The notes under the pieces are model-generated. The model did no database searches. It was not told the origin of the DNA and worked only from the letters and a program-made list of their open reading frames with translations. Below, piece after piece: positions 1 through 7,545 of a DNA stretch of 64,000 nt. The stretch is taken from assembly GCF_000982825.1 (NCBI RefSeq), contig NZ_CP011047.1:1736001-1800000 (forward strand), in the 5' to 3' direction. Every line of letters begins with the position of its first letter. Position 1 is the first letter of the stretch. The position numbers were made by a program, and so were the translations under genes. Origin of the DNA: Cronobacter sakazakii. Its GTDB lineage: Bacteria; Pseudomonadota; Gammaproteobacteria; Enterobacterales; Enterobacteriaceae.

Positions 1-131
1 ACCAGTTGCCGGGCCTGATGGAAACCGGCCAGCAGCAGGGGATGCAAACCTTCGCGCAAAGCGTGGCGATGCGCCTGAACGAAGGCAGGCTGGCGCTGCA
101 AAAAGACGCCAGCGCCGGGCACTGGGGCTAA
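1..131 (+). CDS. yggR: YggR, PilT-type ATPase, C-terminal end only
   Basis: The last 42 codons of a gene that begins outside the window, read in the third frame and ending at the TAA at 129-131. The readable protein includes LMETGQQQGMQTFAQSV, which resembles the end of the secretion/twitching ATPases of the PilT family (target-and-retract ATPases of type IV pili), where a 'TG...GMQTF.QS' segment is usual. In E. coli yggR lies tail to tail with ruvX (yqgF), and here the same two genes face each other with two extra genes between them, which supports the name. The identification therefore rests on a short tail plus synteny. Its stop overlaps the stop of the neighbouring minus-strand gene by two bases. 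Confidence 0.7.
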   Translation, partial: QLPGLMETGQQQGMQTFAQSVAMRLNEGRLALQKDASAGHWG

Positions 132-2386
132 CGCACGTGGAGCGCGTAAAGGGCGGGCAGCGCGCCTGCGGTGTTGAGGATTTCAAGGCGTATGACGCTC
201 GCGGTGCGTGGCGCATCGACGCGGTATTCGCAGACGGCGTGATGGTTATCCGTCACGTCCGCCAGCAGCGTCTCATCGGCCCACAGGCGGTAATGCGTGA
301 CGCAGTGGGGCGTCACGGCGCAGTCATGGCCCATCTGGACGGTTTCCATCGCATTATCGAAATCGTTATCGAAAATCAGCGTCAGGGTGTCGAACGTTTG
401 CGGCTGCGCCCAGCGCCATTCGACGGTGGGTTGCGGATCGTCCGCGGCGGGTGCCCAGGCGTTGGTTTGCTGTTCGGGCCGCAGGCGGCCGTTAAGCAGG
501 TTTTCGGGCGGATAACAGCGCAGCGGCGCGTCGAGGCGCAGCGCGGGCATAATCTGGTGCGGGCGGCGGCGCGGCAGCCAGAAGTCAAACTCATCCACGC
601 CGTAATCGCCATCGGCCACCTGGCGCGAGCGTTTGGCGACGCGCGCGTTAAGACTGTTAAATACCATCATGATGCCAGGCAAGTGCTGCGCGCTGAGCGC
701 CATTTCAATGGCATCGCATCGCTCGAAAACAATAAACACGTAACAGTCCTGCTCGGCGGTATGGCGCAGCGCCACCCGGTAGGGTGCGGCATCGTGAACC
801 TCCAGCTCGCACTCGTCCAGCCAGCGCTCCGGCGTATAGTTGCCCGGTTTATGGCTGGTGAGCAACTGAACGCGCAGGCGCTGTGGGGTCTCGGCCCGCA
901 ATGTAAAGTGCAGGGGCGGCAGCGACTGCCCGGCCCGCAGGGGCAGCAGCAGCGCCGTGCGCGCCGAAAGCGTTGCCCATTCGCCGTTCGGCGTGAGTTC
1001 AGTGAGCTGATATTCACTGCTGACGCGAAGCCGCGCGCCGCGCGCCGGGTTGTCCAGCCGCTGGCGGGGAATATAACAGCCGGTCGCCTGCAAGTGCTGT
1101 TGCAACGCAGTAATGCGCTCGCGCGCCGCCAGCTGGCGCGGCGTGATGCCCTGCTGATGGCAGAGCGCGGCCGCCCGGCCTACCACTTCGCCCAGCAGCC
1201 CACAGGTACACATTACGCGGGCACTGCCGAAGGCCACATGCGAGGCGGAGATAAGCCGCCCGGTCAGAAACAGATTATCCAGCGAGCGGCTGTAGAGGCT
1301 GCGCCAGGGAATGGTGTATGTGCCTTTGCTGTGGAACTGGCGGCAGCCGTCATGCGTGCTGTAAACGCCGTCCGCCGGGTGCAAATCGATAGACCAGCCG
1401 CCGTAGGCGACAGCGTCGTAATGGTCGCGCTGCTCGATAATATCCTGCTGGCAGAGCAGGTGATCGCCCATAAAACGGCGGCTCTCGCGCTTGCCGGGAA
1501 TGGTGCCGACCCATTCGATCGTGAGATTTTCCGCATCCGGGAACTGGCCAGAGTTTTTAATGTAATCCCACACACCCCAGACTATTTTCCACAGCTCCCA
1601 TTTGATCTCTTCGCTCTGATGAACGGTATCAAGACGGCCGCCCCATTCGAGCCACCAGAGATCGCAGCCGTTGAGCGTGGAGGTAAGCCGTTGATAGCGC
1701 GGAATATCGGTTATCTCTTTCAGCGCAAACGACGGCGGAACAAAGCGCACCGGGCCGCTTGTCTGTTTGGTGTAGAAGTAAATCGAATGCCCGAGCTTGT
1801 GACCGAAGCTGTCGCCCGGTGCCATTTTTTCGCCAAGCTCGTCCGCCTCTTCCGCGCCGACGCGAAACTCGGCACCCGCAAGATAGCCCAGCACGCCGTC
1901 GCCGGTGGCGTCGCAAAACTGGGCAGCGGTAATGGTATAAAAAGTTTCGTTAATGGCGTTAAAGCCGCGGACGCGCGCAATCCGCTGGCCGTTATTGACG
2001 ACGTCAAAGAGCGCGGTGTTCAGCAACAGCGTCAGTCCCGGCTGCGAGCGGGCGAGATCCAGCAGCACCAGATCGAACATCACCGGATTACCCTCTTTGT
2101 TGCGCCAGAGGTTTTCTTCGAGGATTTCGCCCATAATGCCGCCCTCGCGCGCCCAGCGGTTGTTATTGCCCATGTGCGAGGTTGCGCCGTTGGCCCACAG
2201 CCGCACTTCGCTGGAGGCGTTGCCGCCCAGCACCGGCCTGTCCTGGACCAGAATTACCTGCAATCCGTCGCGGGCGGCCGCCAGCGCGGCGCACAAACCG
2301 GCAAGGCCGCCGCCTGCCACCAGCAGATCGGCATGGAGTTGTTCTTCAGGAAAGGTCCGGTCGGCGCTGCGGGGAAAGACGTTCAT
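128..2386 (-). CDS. FAD-dependent oxidoreductase (FAD_oxidored family), substrate unknown
   Basis: A 752-residue flavoprotein. Residues about 20-50 form an N-terminal Rossmann nucleotide-binding fold with AGGGLAG at 24-30, followed by LGGNASSEVR, typical of the large FAD_oxidored family related to succinate dehydrogenase and fumarate reductase flavoproteins. The C-terminal third (from about residue 480) has no motif I recognise and may be a beta-sandwich or carbohydrate-binding-like extension. There is no signal peptide, so it is probably cytosolic. The start at 2386 has AAGGA eight bases upstream. It is transcribed divergently from an IclR-type regulator across 62 bp, which suggests that regulator controls it and that the substrate is an inducing small metabolite such as a sugar or organic acid. 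This is inference; the true substrate cannot be read from the sequence. The pair sits between yggR and ruvX, which adjoin in E. coli, so it is an insertion or a loss in relatives. Confidence 0.85.
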   Translation of the reverse strand: MNVFPRSADRTFPEEQLHADLLVAGGGLAGLCAALAAARDGLQVILVQDRPVLGGNASSEVRLWANGATSHMGNNNRWAREGGIMGEILEENLWRNKEGNPVMFDLVLLDLARSQPGLTLLLNTALFDVVNNGQRIARVRGFNAINETFYTITAAQFCDATGDGVLGYLAGAEFRVGAEEADELGEKMAPGDSFGHKLGHSIYFYTKQTSGPVRFVPPSFALKEITDIPRYQRLTSTLNGCDLWWLEWGGRLDTVHQSEEIKWELWKIVWGVWDYIKNSGQFPDAENLTIEWVGTIPGKRESRRFMGDHLLCQQDIIEQRDHYDAVAYGGWSIDLHPADGVYSTHDGCRQFHSKGTYTIPWRSLYSRSLDNLFLTGRLISASHVAFGSARVMCTCGLLGEVVGRAAALCHQQGITPRQLAARERITALQQHLQATGCYIPRQRLDNPARGARLRVSSEYQLTELTPNGEWATLSARTALLLPLRAGQSLPPLHFTLRAETPQRLRVQLLTSHKPGNYTPERWLDECELEVHDAAPYRVALRHTAEQDCYVFIVFERCDAIEMALSAQHLPGIMMVFNSLNARVAKRSRQVADGDYGVDEFDFWLPRRRPHQIMPALRLDAPLRCYPPENLLNGRLRPEQQTNAWAPAADDPQPTVEWRWAQPQTFDTLTLIFDNDFDNAMETVQMGHDCAVTPHCVTHYRLWADETLLADVTDNHHAVCEYRVDAPRTASVIRLEILNTAGALPALYALHVR

Positions 2387-2418
2387 AAACTTGTATCCTT
2401 CTTAACTGGCATTACACT

Positions 2419-2433
2419 CATGACATTGTCATG
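2419..2433. promoter_or_regulatory. Perfect palindrome, probable IclR-type operator
   Basis: CATGACA-T-TGTCATG is a 15-bp perfect inverted repeat around one central base, in the short divergent intergenic space between the FAD oxidoreductase and the IclR-type gene. IclR proteins bind short palindromes of about this size in their own divergent promoters. The site covers the in-frame ATG at 2431, which argues for the regulator starting at 2449 instead. Confidence 0.7.
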
Positions 2434-2448
2434 CAACGGGACTTCGCT

Positions 2449-3141
2449 ATGTCTTCACAACCCAACCAGAGCCTGATCGATGGGATCCGCTGCCTGCAAT
2501 ACCTGGTCTCCAGCGATCGGGCCATCGGGTGTCGGGAGCTTGCCCGGCTGATGGGCATCAACACCACACGCGTCAACCGCCTGCTGATGACAATGGCCTC
2601 TATCGGCCTCACCATGCAGGATGAGCAGCGCCGTTATCTGCCAGGCCCCGGCATTCACGCCCTGGCGGCACAGTCGATTCGTGGTTCTGCGCTTTTCTCC
2701 CATGCCCTGCCACTGCTTGAGCGCTACGCCCCTAAAGATGTGGTGGTGGCGCTGGGCGTGCTCTGGGAAGATCAAATCATCTACATTTATCACTCCACGC
2801 CCGGCACTCAGATGAGCCAGGCGCTGGCCGGTTTTCGTATGCTGCCTGCCTGGCAGTCGGTCATCGGCATGTCGCTGCTGGCAGCGGAGAGCGACGAGGC
2901 GCTGGAAGCGCGCTTCACGCCTGAGCAGTGGGAACAACTCGCACCACACGTGGCGCAGCAGCGCGAGCAGGGCCGGGTGGTCTGGCGCCACGACGACGGT
3001 GAAGTCTCAATGGCGAAACCGCTTGGCATTCATAACGCCGCGGTAGCGCTGGCTGGCATGTGGAACATCAGCAATCCTGAAATCCACTCGCGCCTGGAGC
3101 AGCTTGATGCGCTTGCCGCGCGGCTGATGAAACCGGTGTGA
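2449..3141 (+). CDS. IclR-family transcriptional regulator
   Basis: A 230-residue DNA-binding protein. The N-terminal winged helix-turn-helix is seen at roughly residues 8-55 (GCRELARLMGINTTRVNRLL), followed by the IclR effector-binding domain (GSALFSHALPLLERY, then VVVALGVLWEDQIIYIYHS). Its length is slightly below the usual 250-270. An upstream ATG at 2431 is in frame, but it lies inside the perfect palindrome and has no Shine-Dalgarno sequence, whereas the ATG at 2449 follows ACGGGAC. I therefore chose 2449. The gene is divergent from the FAD oxidoreductase and probably controls that gene and itself. The effector is unknown. Confidence 0.85.
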   Translation: MSSQPNQSLIDGIRCLQYLVSSDRAIGCRELARLMGINTTRVNRLLMTMASIGLTMQDEQRRYLPGPGIHALAAQSIRGSALFSHALPLLERYAPKDVVVALGVLWEDQIIYIYHSTPGTQMSQALAGFRMLPAWQSVIGMSLLAAESDEALEARFTPEQWEQLAPHVAQQREQGRVVWRHDDGEVSMAKPLGIHNAAVALAGMWNISNPEIHSRLEQLDALAARLMKPV

Positions 3142-3155
3142 CGTAAACTTGCTAT

Positions 3156-3172
3156 GTTTCTTTTATAGAAAC
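3156..3172. repeat. Inverted repeat downstream of the IclR-type gene
   Basis: GTTTCT-TTTAT-AGAAAC, 6-bp arms with a 5-base centre, starts 15 bases after the regulator stop. The stem is too weak for a terminator, and it looks like a small protein-binding palindrome. No promoter-bearing gene follows on either strand, so its role is unclear. Confidence 0.4.
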
Positions 3173-3270
3173 GATCGGCGAGCCGGGCAAAGGCCACACC
3201 AGAGAAGTGTGATCCGGGGCGGATTCATGAGTGAAAATAAAGGAATTCGGGCGGATAAGAGAAACACGAA

Positions 3271-3291
3271 CGCAGCGCCTGACACGCTGCG
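3271..3291 (-). terminator. Hairpin after ruvX
   Basis: CGCAGCG and CGCTGCG (7-bp arms, 7-base loop) lie just beyond the ruvX stop on the minus strand. The tract after it is only partly T-rich (TTCGTGTTTCTC), so it is a weak intrinsic terminator at best. Confidence 0.4.
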
Positions 3292-3300
3292 CGTTATGCG

Positions 3301-3717
3301 TTAGCCGTGTTGCTCGAAGTAGCTTTCCAGGATGACGACTGCCGAGGCGGAGTCCACGCTGCCTTTGTTCAGCGCGCGGAAACCGCCGCGCTCGAAGAGC
3401 CCGGCGCGGGCTTCCACGGTGCTTAAGCGTTCATCGTGCAGCGTCACTTTAATGCCGAAGCGGCCATGCAGCCGGTTGGCGAATGTCCGTGCGCGCGCCG
3501 TCAGCGGCTGTTCTGTGCCGTCCATATTCAGCGGAAGGCCAACAATCACGTCGTCCGGCTGCCACTCTTTCAGAAGCCGTTCGATGAGCGTCCAGTCCGG
3601 GTTGCCGTTTTGCGCTTTGATGGCGGTAAGCGGGCGGGCTGTGGCCGTCACGCGCTGCCCAATCGCCACGCCGATACTTTTCGTGCCAAAATCGAAGGCC
3701 AGCAGGGTGCCGCTCAT
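3301..3717 (-). CDS. ruvX: RuvX (YqgF), Holliday-junction-resolvase-like 16S rRNA processing nuclease
   Basis: A 138-residue RNase H-like protein with the N-terminal metal-site motif FDFGTKSIGVAIG (Asp at about 9), the central LHDERLSTVEA and the C-terminal VDSASAVVILESY. Length and motifs match YqgF of E. coli, which is needed for maturation of the 5' end of 16S rRNA and affects Rho termination. The start codon shares one base with the stop of yqgE (TAATG), so the two are translationally coupled. It is the last gene of rsmE-gshB-yqgE-ruvX. Confidence 0.95.
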   Translation of the reverse strand: MSGTLLAFDFGTKSIGVAIGQRVTATARPLTAIKAQNGNPDWTLIERLLKEWQPDDVIVGLPLNMDGTEQPLTARARTFANRLHGRFGIKVTLHDERLSTVEARAGLFERGGFRALNKGSVDSASAVVILESYFEQHG

Positions 3718-4280
3718 TACGCGTGCCCCGCTTCGCCAGGCATGGTATGGATGTCGATACCGATAAGCTTCGCGGCCTCGCGCCAGCGGTCGGCGATAGG
3801 CGTGCGGAACAGAATGTTCAGATCCGCCGGTGCCGTAAGCCAGGCGTTCTCCAGGATCTCTTCTTCAAGCTGGCCTTTCTCCCAGGAGGAGTAGCCGAGC
3901 GCCACCAGTACGTCATCGGGCTGTTCGGCGGTACCGAGCGTTTCGAGCACGTCGCGCGATGTCGTGATCACGGTGTTATCGGAAATACGGATGCTGGAGG
4001 AGAACGCATCCGGCGGCGTGTGCAGAATAAAACCGCGATCTTCGGCCAGCGGGCCGCCGAGAAACACGGGCTTATCGAGGCGAATTGCCGGGTCGCGCGG
4101 CTCGGGCGTGATTTTCAGTTTCTGAAGAACACCTTCAACCTGCAGATTTTCCAGAGGTTTGTTAATGATAAGGCCCATCGCGCCTTCATTATTGTATTCG
4201 CAGATATACACCACGGAACGGCGGAACAGCGGGTCCTGAAGGGCCGGCATGGCAATGAGGAAATGATGCTGTAAATTCAT
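3717..4280 (-). CDS. yqgE: YqgE/AlgH family protein (UPF0301)
   Basis: A 187-residue protein of the conserved AlgH/UPF0301 family, with MNLQHHFLIAMPALQDP at the N terminus, then GLIINKPL, FLGGPLAEDRGFILH and ALGYSSWEKGQLEEEI. The family fold is known but its biochemical role is not settled. I took the ATG at 4280 because it gives the E. coli N terminus; an in-frame TTG two codons earlier exists but is less likely. The ruvX start overlaps its stop, and gshB lies upstream, the usual enterobacterial arrangement. Confidence 0.93.
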   Translation of the reverse strand: MNLQHHFLIAMPALQDPLFRRSVVYICEYNNEGAMGLIINKPLENLQVEGVLQKLKITPEPRDPAIRLDKPVFLGGPLAEDRGFILHTPPDAFSSSIRISDNTVITTSRDVLETLGTAEQPDDVLVALGYSSWEKGQLEEEILENAWLTAPADLNILFRTPIADRWREAAKLIGIDIHTMPGEAGHA

Positions 4281-4365
4281 CGTCAAAAGTTCTGTAGTCC
4301 TGGTTGGAAAATCGGCAGATTCAGTATGCGGGGAAAGTCGCGAGCTGTCACCCCCGGTGGGGTAA

Positions 4366-4387
4366 CGGGCGGGAGAGTTCCCGCCCG
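4366..4387 (-). terminator. GC-rich hairpin between gshB and yqgE
   Basis: CGGGCGGGA and TCCCGCCCG form a 9-bp stem with a 4-base loop, 7 bases after the gshB stop on the minus strand. A second small hairpin (ACCCC/GGGGT) follows. There is no T tract, so partial termination or mRNA end protection inside the operon is more likely than a full stop. Confidence 0.45.
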
Positions 4388-4393
4388 AAAGGC

Positions 4394-5341
4394 TTACTTA
4401 GCGAGGCGTTTTTCGATAGCGTCCATCAGCATGCCGGTAATGGAAACCGGGTACTGCGCTTCGATTTCACGCACGCAGGTAGGGCTGGTGACGTTAATTT
4501 CCGTTAGCTTGTCGCCGATGATATCGAGGCCGACAAAAATCAGCCCTTTCGCTTTCAGCGTCGGTCCGACGCGACGGGCGATTTCCCAGTCGCTGTCTGT
4601 CAGCGGACGCGGTTCGCCACGGCCACCCGCCGCCAGATTGCCGCGGGTTTCGCCGCCCTGGGGAATGCGCGCGAGGCAGTACGGCACCGGCTCGCCGTCG
4701 ACAACCAGCACGCGCTTGTCGCCGTCTTTAATCGCCGGCAGGTAGTTCTGCGCCATGCAGTAGCGGCTGCCGAGCACCGTCAGGGTTTCTGCGATAACGG
4801 AAAGGTTCGGATCGCCTTCTTTAACGCGGAAAATCGACGCGCCGCCCATGCCGTCCAGCGGTTTTAAAATGATATCGCTATGCTTTTCCCAAAAGGCTTT
4901 CAGCTGCGCTTTGTTGCGCGTCACCAGCGTATGCGGAGTGAGATCGGCAAACCACGCGGTAAAGAGTTTCTCGTTGCAGTCGCGCAGGCTCTGGGGCTTG
5001 TTGACGATAAGCGTGCCTTTCTCTTCGGCGCGCTCAAGGATGTAAGTGGCGTAGATGAATTCGGTGTCGAACGGCGGATCTTTTCGCATCAGCACTACGT
5101 CGAGATCGGCCAGCGCAATATCCTGCTCGGTGCCGAACTCGTACCACTTGTCGTAGTTTTGCTCGACGCTCACCAGACGCGTGCGGGCGCGGCCTTCGCC
5201 GTTATCGAGGTACAGATCCGCCATCTCCATATAGTGGAGTTCATAGCCGCGGCGCTGGGCTTCCAGCAGCATAGCGAAGCTGGAATCTTTCTTGATGTTG
5301 ATGTTTGCGATGGGGTCCATCACGATGCCGAGCTTGATCAT
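4394..5341 (-). CDS. gshB: Glutathione synthetase
   Basis: A 315-residue ATP-grasp ligase that joins gamma-glutamylcysteine and glycine in the second step of glutathione synthesis in the cytosol. It begins MIKLGIVMDPIANINIKKDSS as in E. coli. The ATP-grasp core includes ILKPLDGMGGASIFR and the C-terminal metal/ATP segment GLIFVGLDIIGDKLTEINVTSP. Length equals the E. coli enzyme. It starts 12 bases after rsmE and is followed by a GC-rich hairpin before yqgE. Confidence 0.97.
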   Translation of the reverse strand: MIKLGIVMDPIANINIKKDSSFAMLLEAQRRGYELHYMEMADLYLDNGEGRARTRLVSVEQNYDKWYEFGTEQDIALADLDVVLMRKDPPFDTEFIYATYILERAEEKGTLIVNKPQSLRDCNEKLFTAWFADLTPHTLVTRNKAQLKAFWEKHSDIILKPLDGMGGASIFRVKEGDPNLSVIAETLTVLGSRYCMAQNYLPAIKDGDKRVLVVDGEPVPYCLARIPQGGETRGNLAAGGRGEPRPLTDSDWEIARRVGPTLKAKGLIFVGLDIIGDKLTEINVTSPTCVREIEAQYPVSITGMLMDAIEKRLAK

Positions 5342-5353
5342 TATTTTTCTCCT

Positions 5354-6085
5354 TTAGCCCAGATCGCCAAAGCGCACCTGCAGTGCGGTGATGGCGGTGA
5401 GCGCAGTGGTCTCTGTGCGCAAAACGCGTGGTCCTAACAGGATATCAGTAAACTGGTAACGTGCGGTCATGGCAATTTCGTCAGCGGAAAGGCCGCCTTC
5501 CGGGCCAATCAGCAGACGCACGCGCTCAACGGGCTGCGGCAGCGTGTTGATGCTGTGGGCGGCGCGCGGGTGAAGATTGAGCTTAAGGCCGCTGTCCGGC
5601 TCGGCGCACCAGGCTTCGAGATCCATCGCCGGGCGGATTTCCGGCACCACGTTGCGACCGCACTGCTCGCAGGCGGCAATCGCGATTTTCTGCCACTGCT
5701 GCAGCTTTTTATTGAGGCGCTCTTCATCAAGCTTAACGCCGCAGCGCTCGGAGAAGAGCGGGGTAATGACGCTGACGCCAAGCTCAATCGATTTCTGGAT
5801 GGTGAATTCCATTTTCTCGCCGCGCGACATCACCTGGCCGAGATGTAAAAAGAGCGGCGATTCGCGGTTCGCCTCTTCACGGCTCACCACATTCACCAGC
5901 ACGCTTTTTTTGCTCGCCTGCGTGATTTCAGCGGCAAAGACGTGATTGCTGCCGTCGAACAGTTGCAGCGCCTGGCCTGCGCTCATGCGCAGCACGCGGC
6001 CAACGTGGTTCGCGGCGTCTTCATCAAGAGCGATTTCACGCCCGACGACCAGCGGCTCGGGGTGATAGATGCGGGGAATTCGCAT
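5354..6085 (-). CDS. rsmE: 16S rRNA m3U1498 methyltransferase
   Basis: A 243-residue SPOUT-class methyltransferase that methylates N3 of U1498 in 16S rRNA. It begins MRIPRIYHPEPL, matching E. coli RsmE, so I used the ATG at 6085 and not an ATG two codons upstream; GGAAA lies seven bases before 6085. The C-terminal knot motifs LLIGPEGGLSADEI and LGPRVLRTETTALTAI bind S-adenosylmethionine. First gene of rsmE-gshB-yqgE-ruvX, 12 bases before gshB. Confidence 0.96.
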   Translation of the reverse strand: MRIPRIYHPEPLVVGREIALDEDAANHVGRVLRMSAGQALQLFDGSNHVFAAEITQASKKSVLVNVVSREEANRESPLFLHLGQVMSRGEKMEFTIQKSIELGVSVITPLFSERCGVKLDEERLNKKLQQWQKIAIAACEQCGRNVVPEIRPAMDLEAWCAEPDSGLKLNLHPRAAHSINTLPQPVERVRLLIGPEGGLSADEIAMTARYQFTDILLGPRVLRTETTALTAITALQVRFGDLG

Positions 6086-6103
6086 GGGCATTTTCCGGTA
6101 AAC

Positions 6104-6130
6104 GGGCTTGCGGCATCGCGCGGCAAGCCC
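6104..6130 (-). terminator. Hairpin between endA and rsmE
   Basis: GGGCTTGC and GCAAGCCC (8-bp perfect arms, 11-base loop) follow the endA stop on the minus strand, with only GTTTACC after the stem. A weak intrinsic terminator or processing hairpin is likely. Confidence 0.4.
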
Positions 6131-6158
6131 TGCGTTAACAATTGCCCGGTAGTGTAGG

Positions 6159-6866
6159 TTAGCGGTTTTGCCCCTGGCAAGCCTGCTGTACGTAGGGGTT
6201 ATGGTTGCCCTGCACCTTCGCGATGCGTTCGTCGCGGGTACACTCCCACGGCGTCACCGGGTAGAGCTTGTTCCAGGCCTCGAAAAGCTGCGTCTGGGCG
6301 CGCGACAGGTTGAGCTGATATTTATCGCGCATATAGAAATAGGTACGCGCGATAGCGCCGCGGGCGCGGGCAGGCGGCTCGGCCTGTTTATTTTTAAAGT
6401 CGACTTTCATTTCGCACTGGCCGTACTGGCCTTCACCGCCGCGCCACTGGCTGTAAAGGAAATTGCCGCGATCGCCGTTCACCTCGCCAACGGCGGGTTG
6501 CAGGTTATGAAGATCGGTTTCCATTTCGCGATAGACCGGGTCTTTATCGCAGTTTTTCCGTCCGCCATCCTGCCAGCACTGGCGCTGGTGGCCGAACTGC
6601 CACGCGGGCACCACGTGCTCCCATTCGATGCGCGACGCGCGATTTTCGTTTTTCCGCACCTGATAGCCGCATGCCTTGAGATCGGGGATCCCTTTTTTGC
6701 CCTGCCAGGTAATCGGGCATCCGCAGTAGAAATCGCCAGGCGCGTCGGCGTTGATTTTCACGCCAGCCGCTTTGGCCTGGCTGAAACTATGAATACCGGA
6801 CGCCAGCGCGGCGGGTGCGGCAAAGGCGACGCACAGCGCCGCCGCCAGTGTAATTTTGCGAGACAT
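6159..6866 (-). CDS. endA: Endonuclease I, periplasmic DNase
   Basis: A 235-residue periplasmic endonuclease that cuts double-stranded DNA. It has a signal peptide at about 1-22 (MSRKITLAAALCVAFAAPAA). The catalytic region contains RIEWEHVVPAW (His in the beta-beta-alpha metal finger) and GEVNGDRGNFLYSQW. Cysteines typical of the oxidised, secreted enzyme are present. The reading frame extends upstream, but the ATG at 6866 has AAGGAG nine bases before it and yields exactly the E. coli length. It sits 88 bp downstream of sprT on the same strand. Confidence 0.96.
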   Translation of the reverse strand: MSRKITLAAALCVAFAAPAALASGIHSFSQAKAAGVKINADAPGDFYCGCPITWQGKKGIPDLKACGYQVRKNENRASRIEWEHVVPAWQFGHQRQCWQDGGRKNCDKDPVYREMETDLHNLQPAVGEVNGDRGNFLYSQWRGGEGQYGQCEMKVDFKNKQAEPPARARGAIARTYFYMRDKYQLNLSRAQTQLFEAWNKLYPVTPWECTRDERIAKVQGNHNPYVQQACQGQNR

Positions 6867-6954
6867 CTTCCAGCTCCTTGTCCGAAGGTGTTCGCAACGT
6901 AACGAAGGCAGGCGCCGGAAGCAATCGGTTATTGCCAGAAATTTCCTGAAGGCG

Positions 6955-7455
6955 TCAGTTTTCTGCAACCAGCGTATCGCCGCAGCGCACGCAGCGGTAC
7001 TGGGTTTCGCCGCGCACGACGCGGTTATGACGGCGCACGGTCAGTTGATGCTGCTGGCAACGACAACGGTAGGGGAAGGTGTTAGCTCGCACCGAATCGA
7101 GCTCAAACTGATGCGTACGGCGCGCCGGAACGCCAAGCACGCTTTCCATCATCCATTTCCACTCTTTGCCGTGCGGCGGCACACGGCCAAAATGCTTCCA
7201 GACCAGCAGGTGCGCCAGCTCGTGCGGCACCACTTCATCAATAAACGCCTGCTGGTTTTCCATCAGCAGTACCGGGTTTAAGCGGATTTCATAGCTTTCG
7301 AGCCAGGCGGTGCCTGCAGCGGTGCCGCGCTGTTGATAGACCAGTTTCGGTTCAGGGTAATTGCGGCCAAGTTTGAGGTTAGCGCGTGCGAGCGCGTCGC
7401 GCAGGCTGCGCATTACGGCCTGTTGAATGGCGATAGGGAGACGTGGGGTTTTCAT
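6955..7455 (-). CDS. sprT: SprT, zinc-binding SprT-family protein
   Basis: A 166-residue protein with the zincin signature HELAHLLVWKHFG (HExxH) at about 78-90 and a C-terminal zinc ribbon (YRCRCQQHQ ... YRCVRCGD). E. coli SprT is the founding member of the family that includes the eukaryotic DNA-protein crosslink protease Spartan, but the bacterial role is not well defined. The ATG at 7455 gives the E. coli N terminus MKTPRLPIAIQQAV; the frame remains open further upstream. Confidence 0.93.
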   Translation of the reverse strand: MKTPRLPIAIQQAVMRSLRDALARANLKLGRNYPEPKLVYQQRGTAAGTAWLESYEIRLNPVLLMENQQAFIDEVVPHELAHLLVWKHFGRVPPHGKEWKWMMESVLGVPARRTHQFELDSVRANTFPYRCRCQQHQLTVRRHNRVVRGETQYRCVRCGDTLVAEN

Positions 7456-7514
7456 AGCGAGAGGATAGAGCTGAGGAGGGGATGGGCGCAAGAGGCGGCA
7501 GCCCCTTGCGCATA

Positions 7515-7534
7515 CCGCCCGCGTGAACGGGCGG
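7515..7534 (-). terminator. Hairpin after galP
   Basis: CCGCCCG and CGGGCGG (7-bp arms, 6-base loop) lie 12 bases beyond the galP stop on the minus strand. No clear T run follows, so this is a tentative terminator. Confidence 0.4.
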
Positions 7535-7545
7535 CAAGGTCAGGC

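Noticed and set aside
137..2476. A 779-codon open frame on the plus strand opposite the FAD oxidoreductase
   Set aside because: It mirrors the third-codon GC bias of the minus-strand gene, has no family motif, and its product is rich in Arg, Ala and Gly as expected of a shadow frame. The minus-strand protein has clear FAD motifs.
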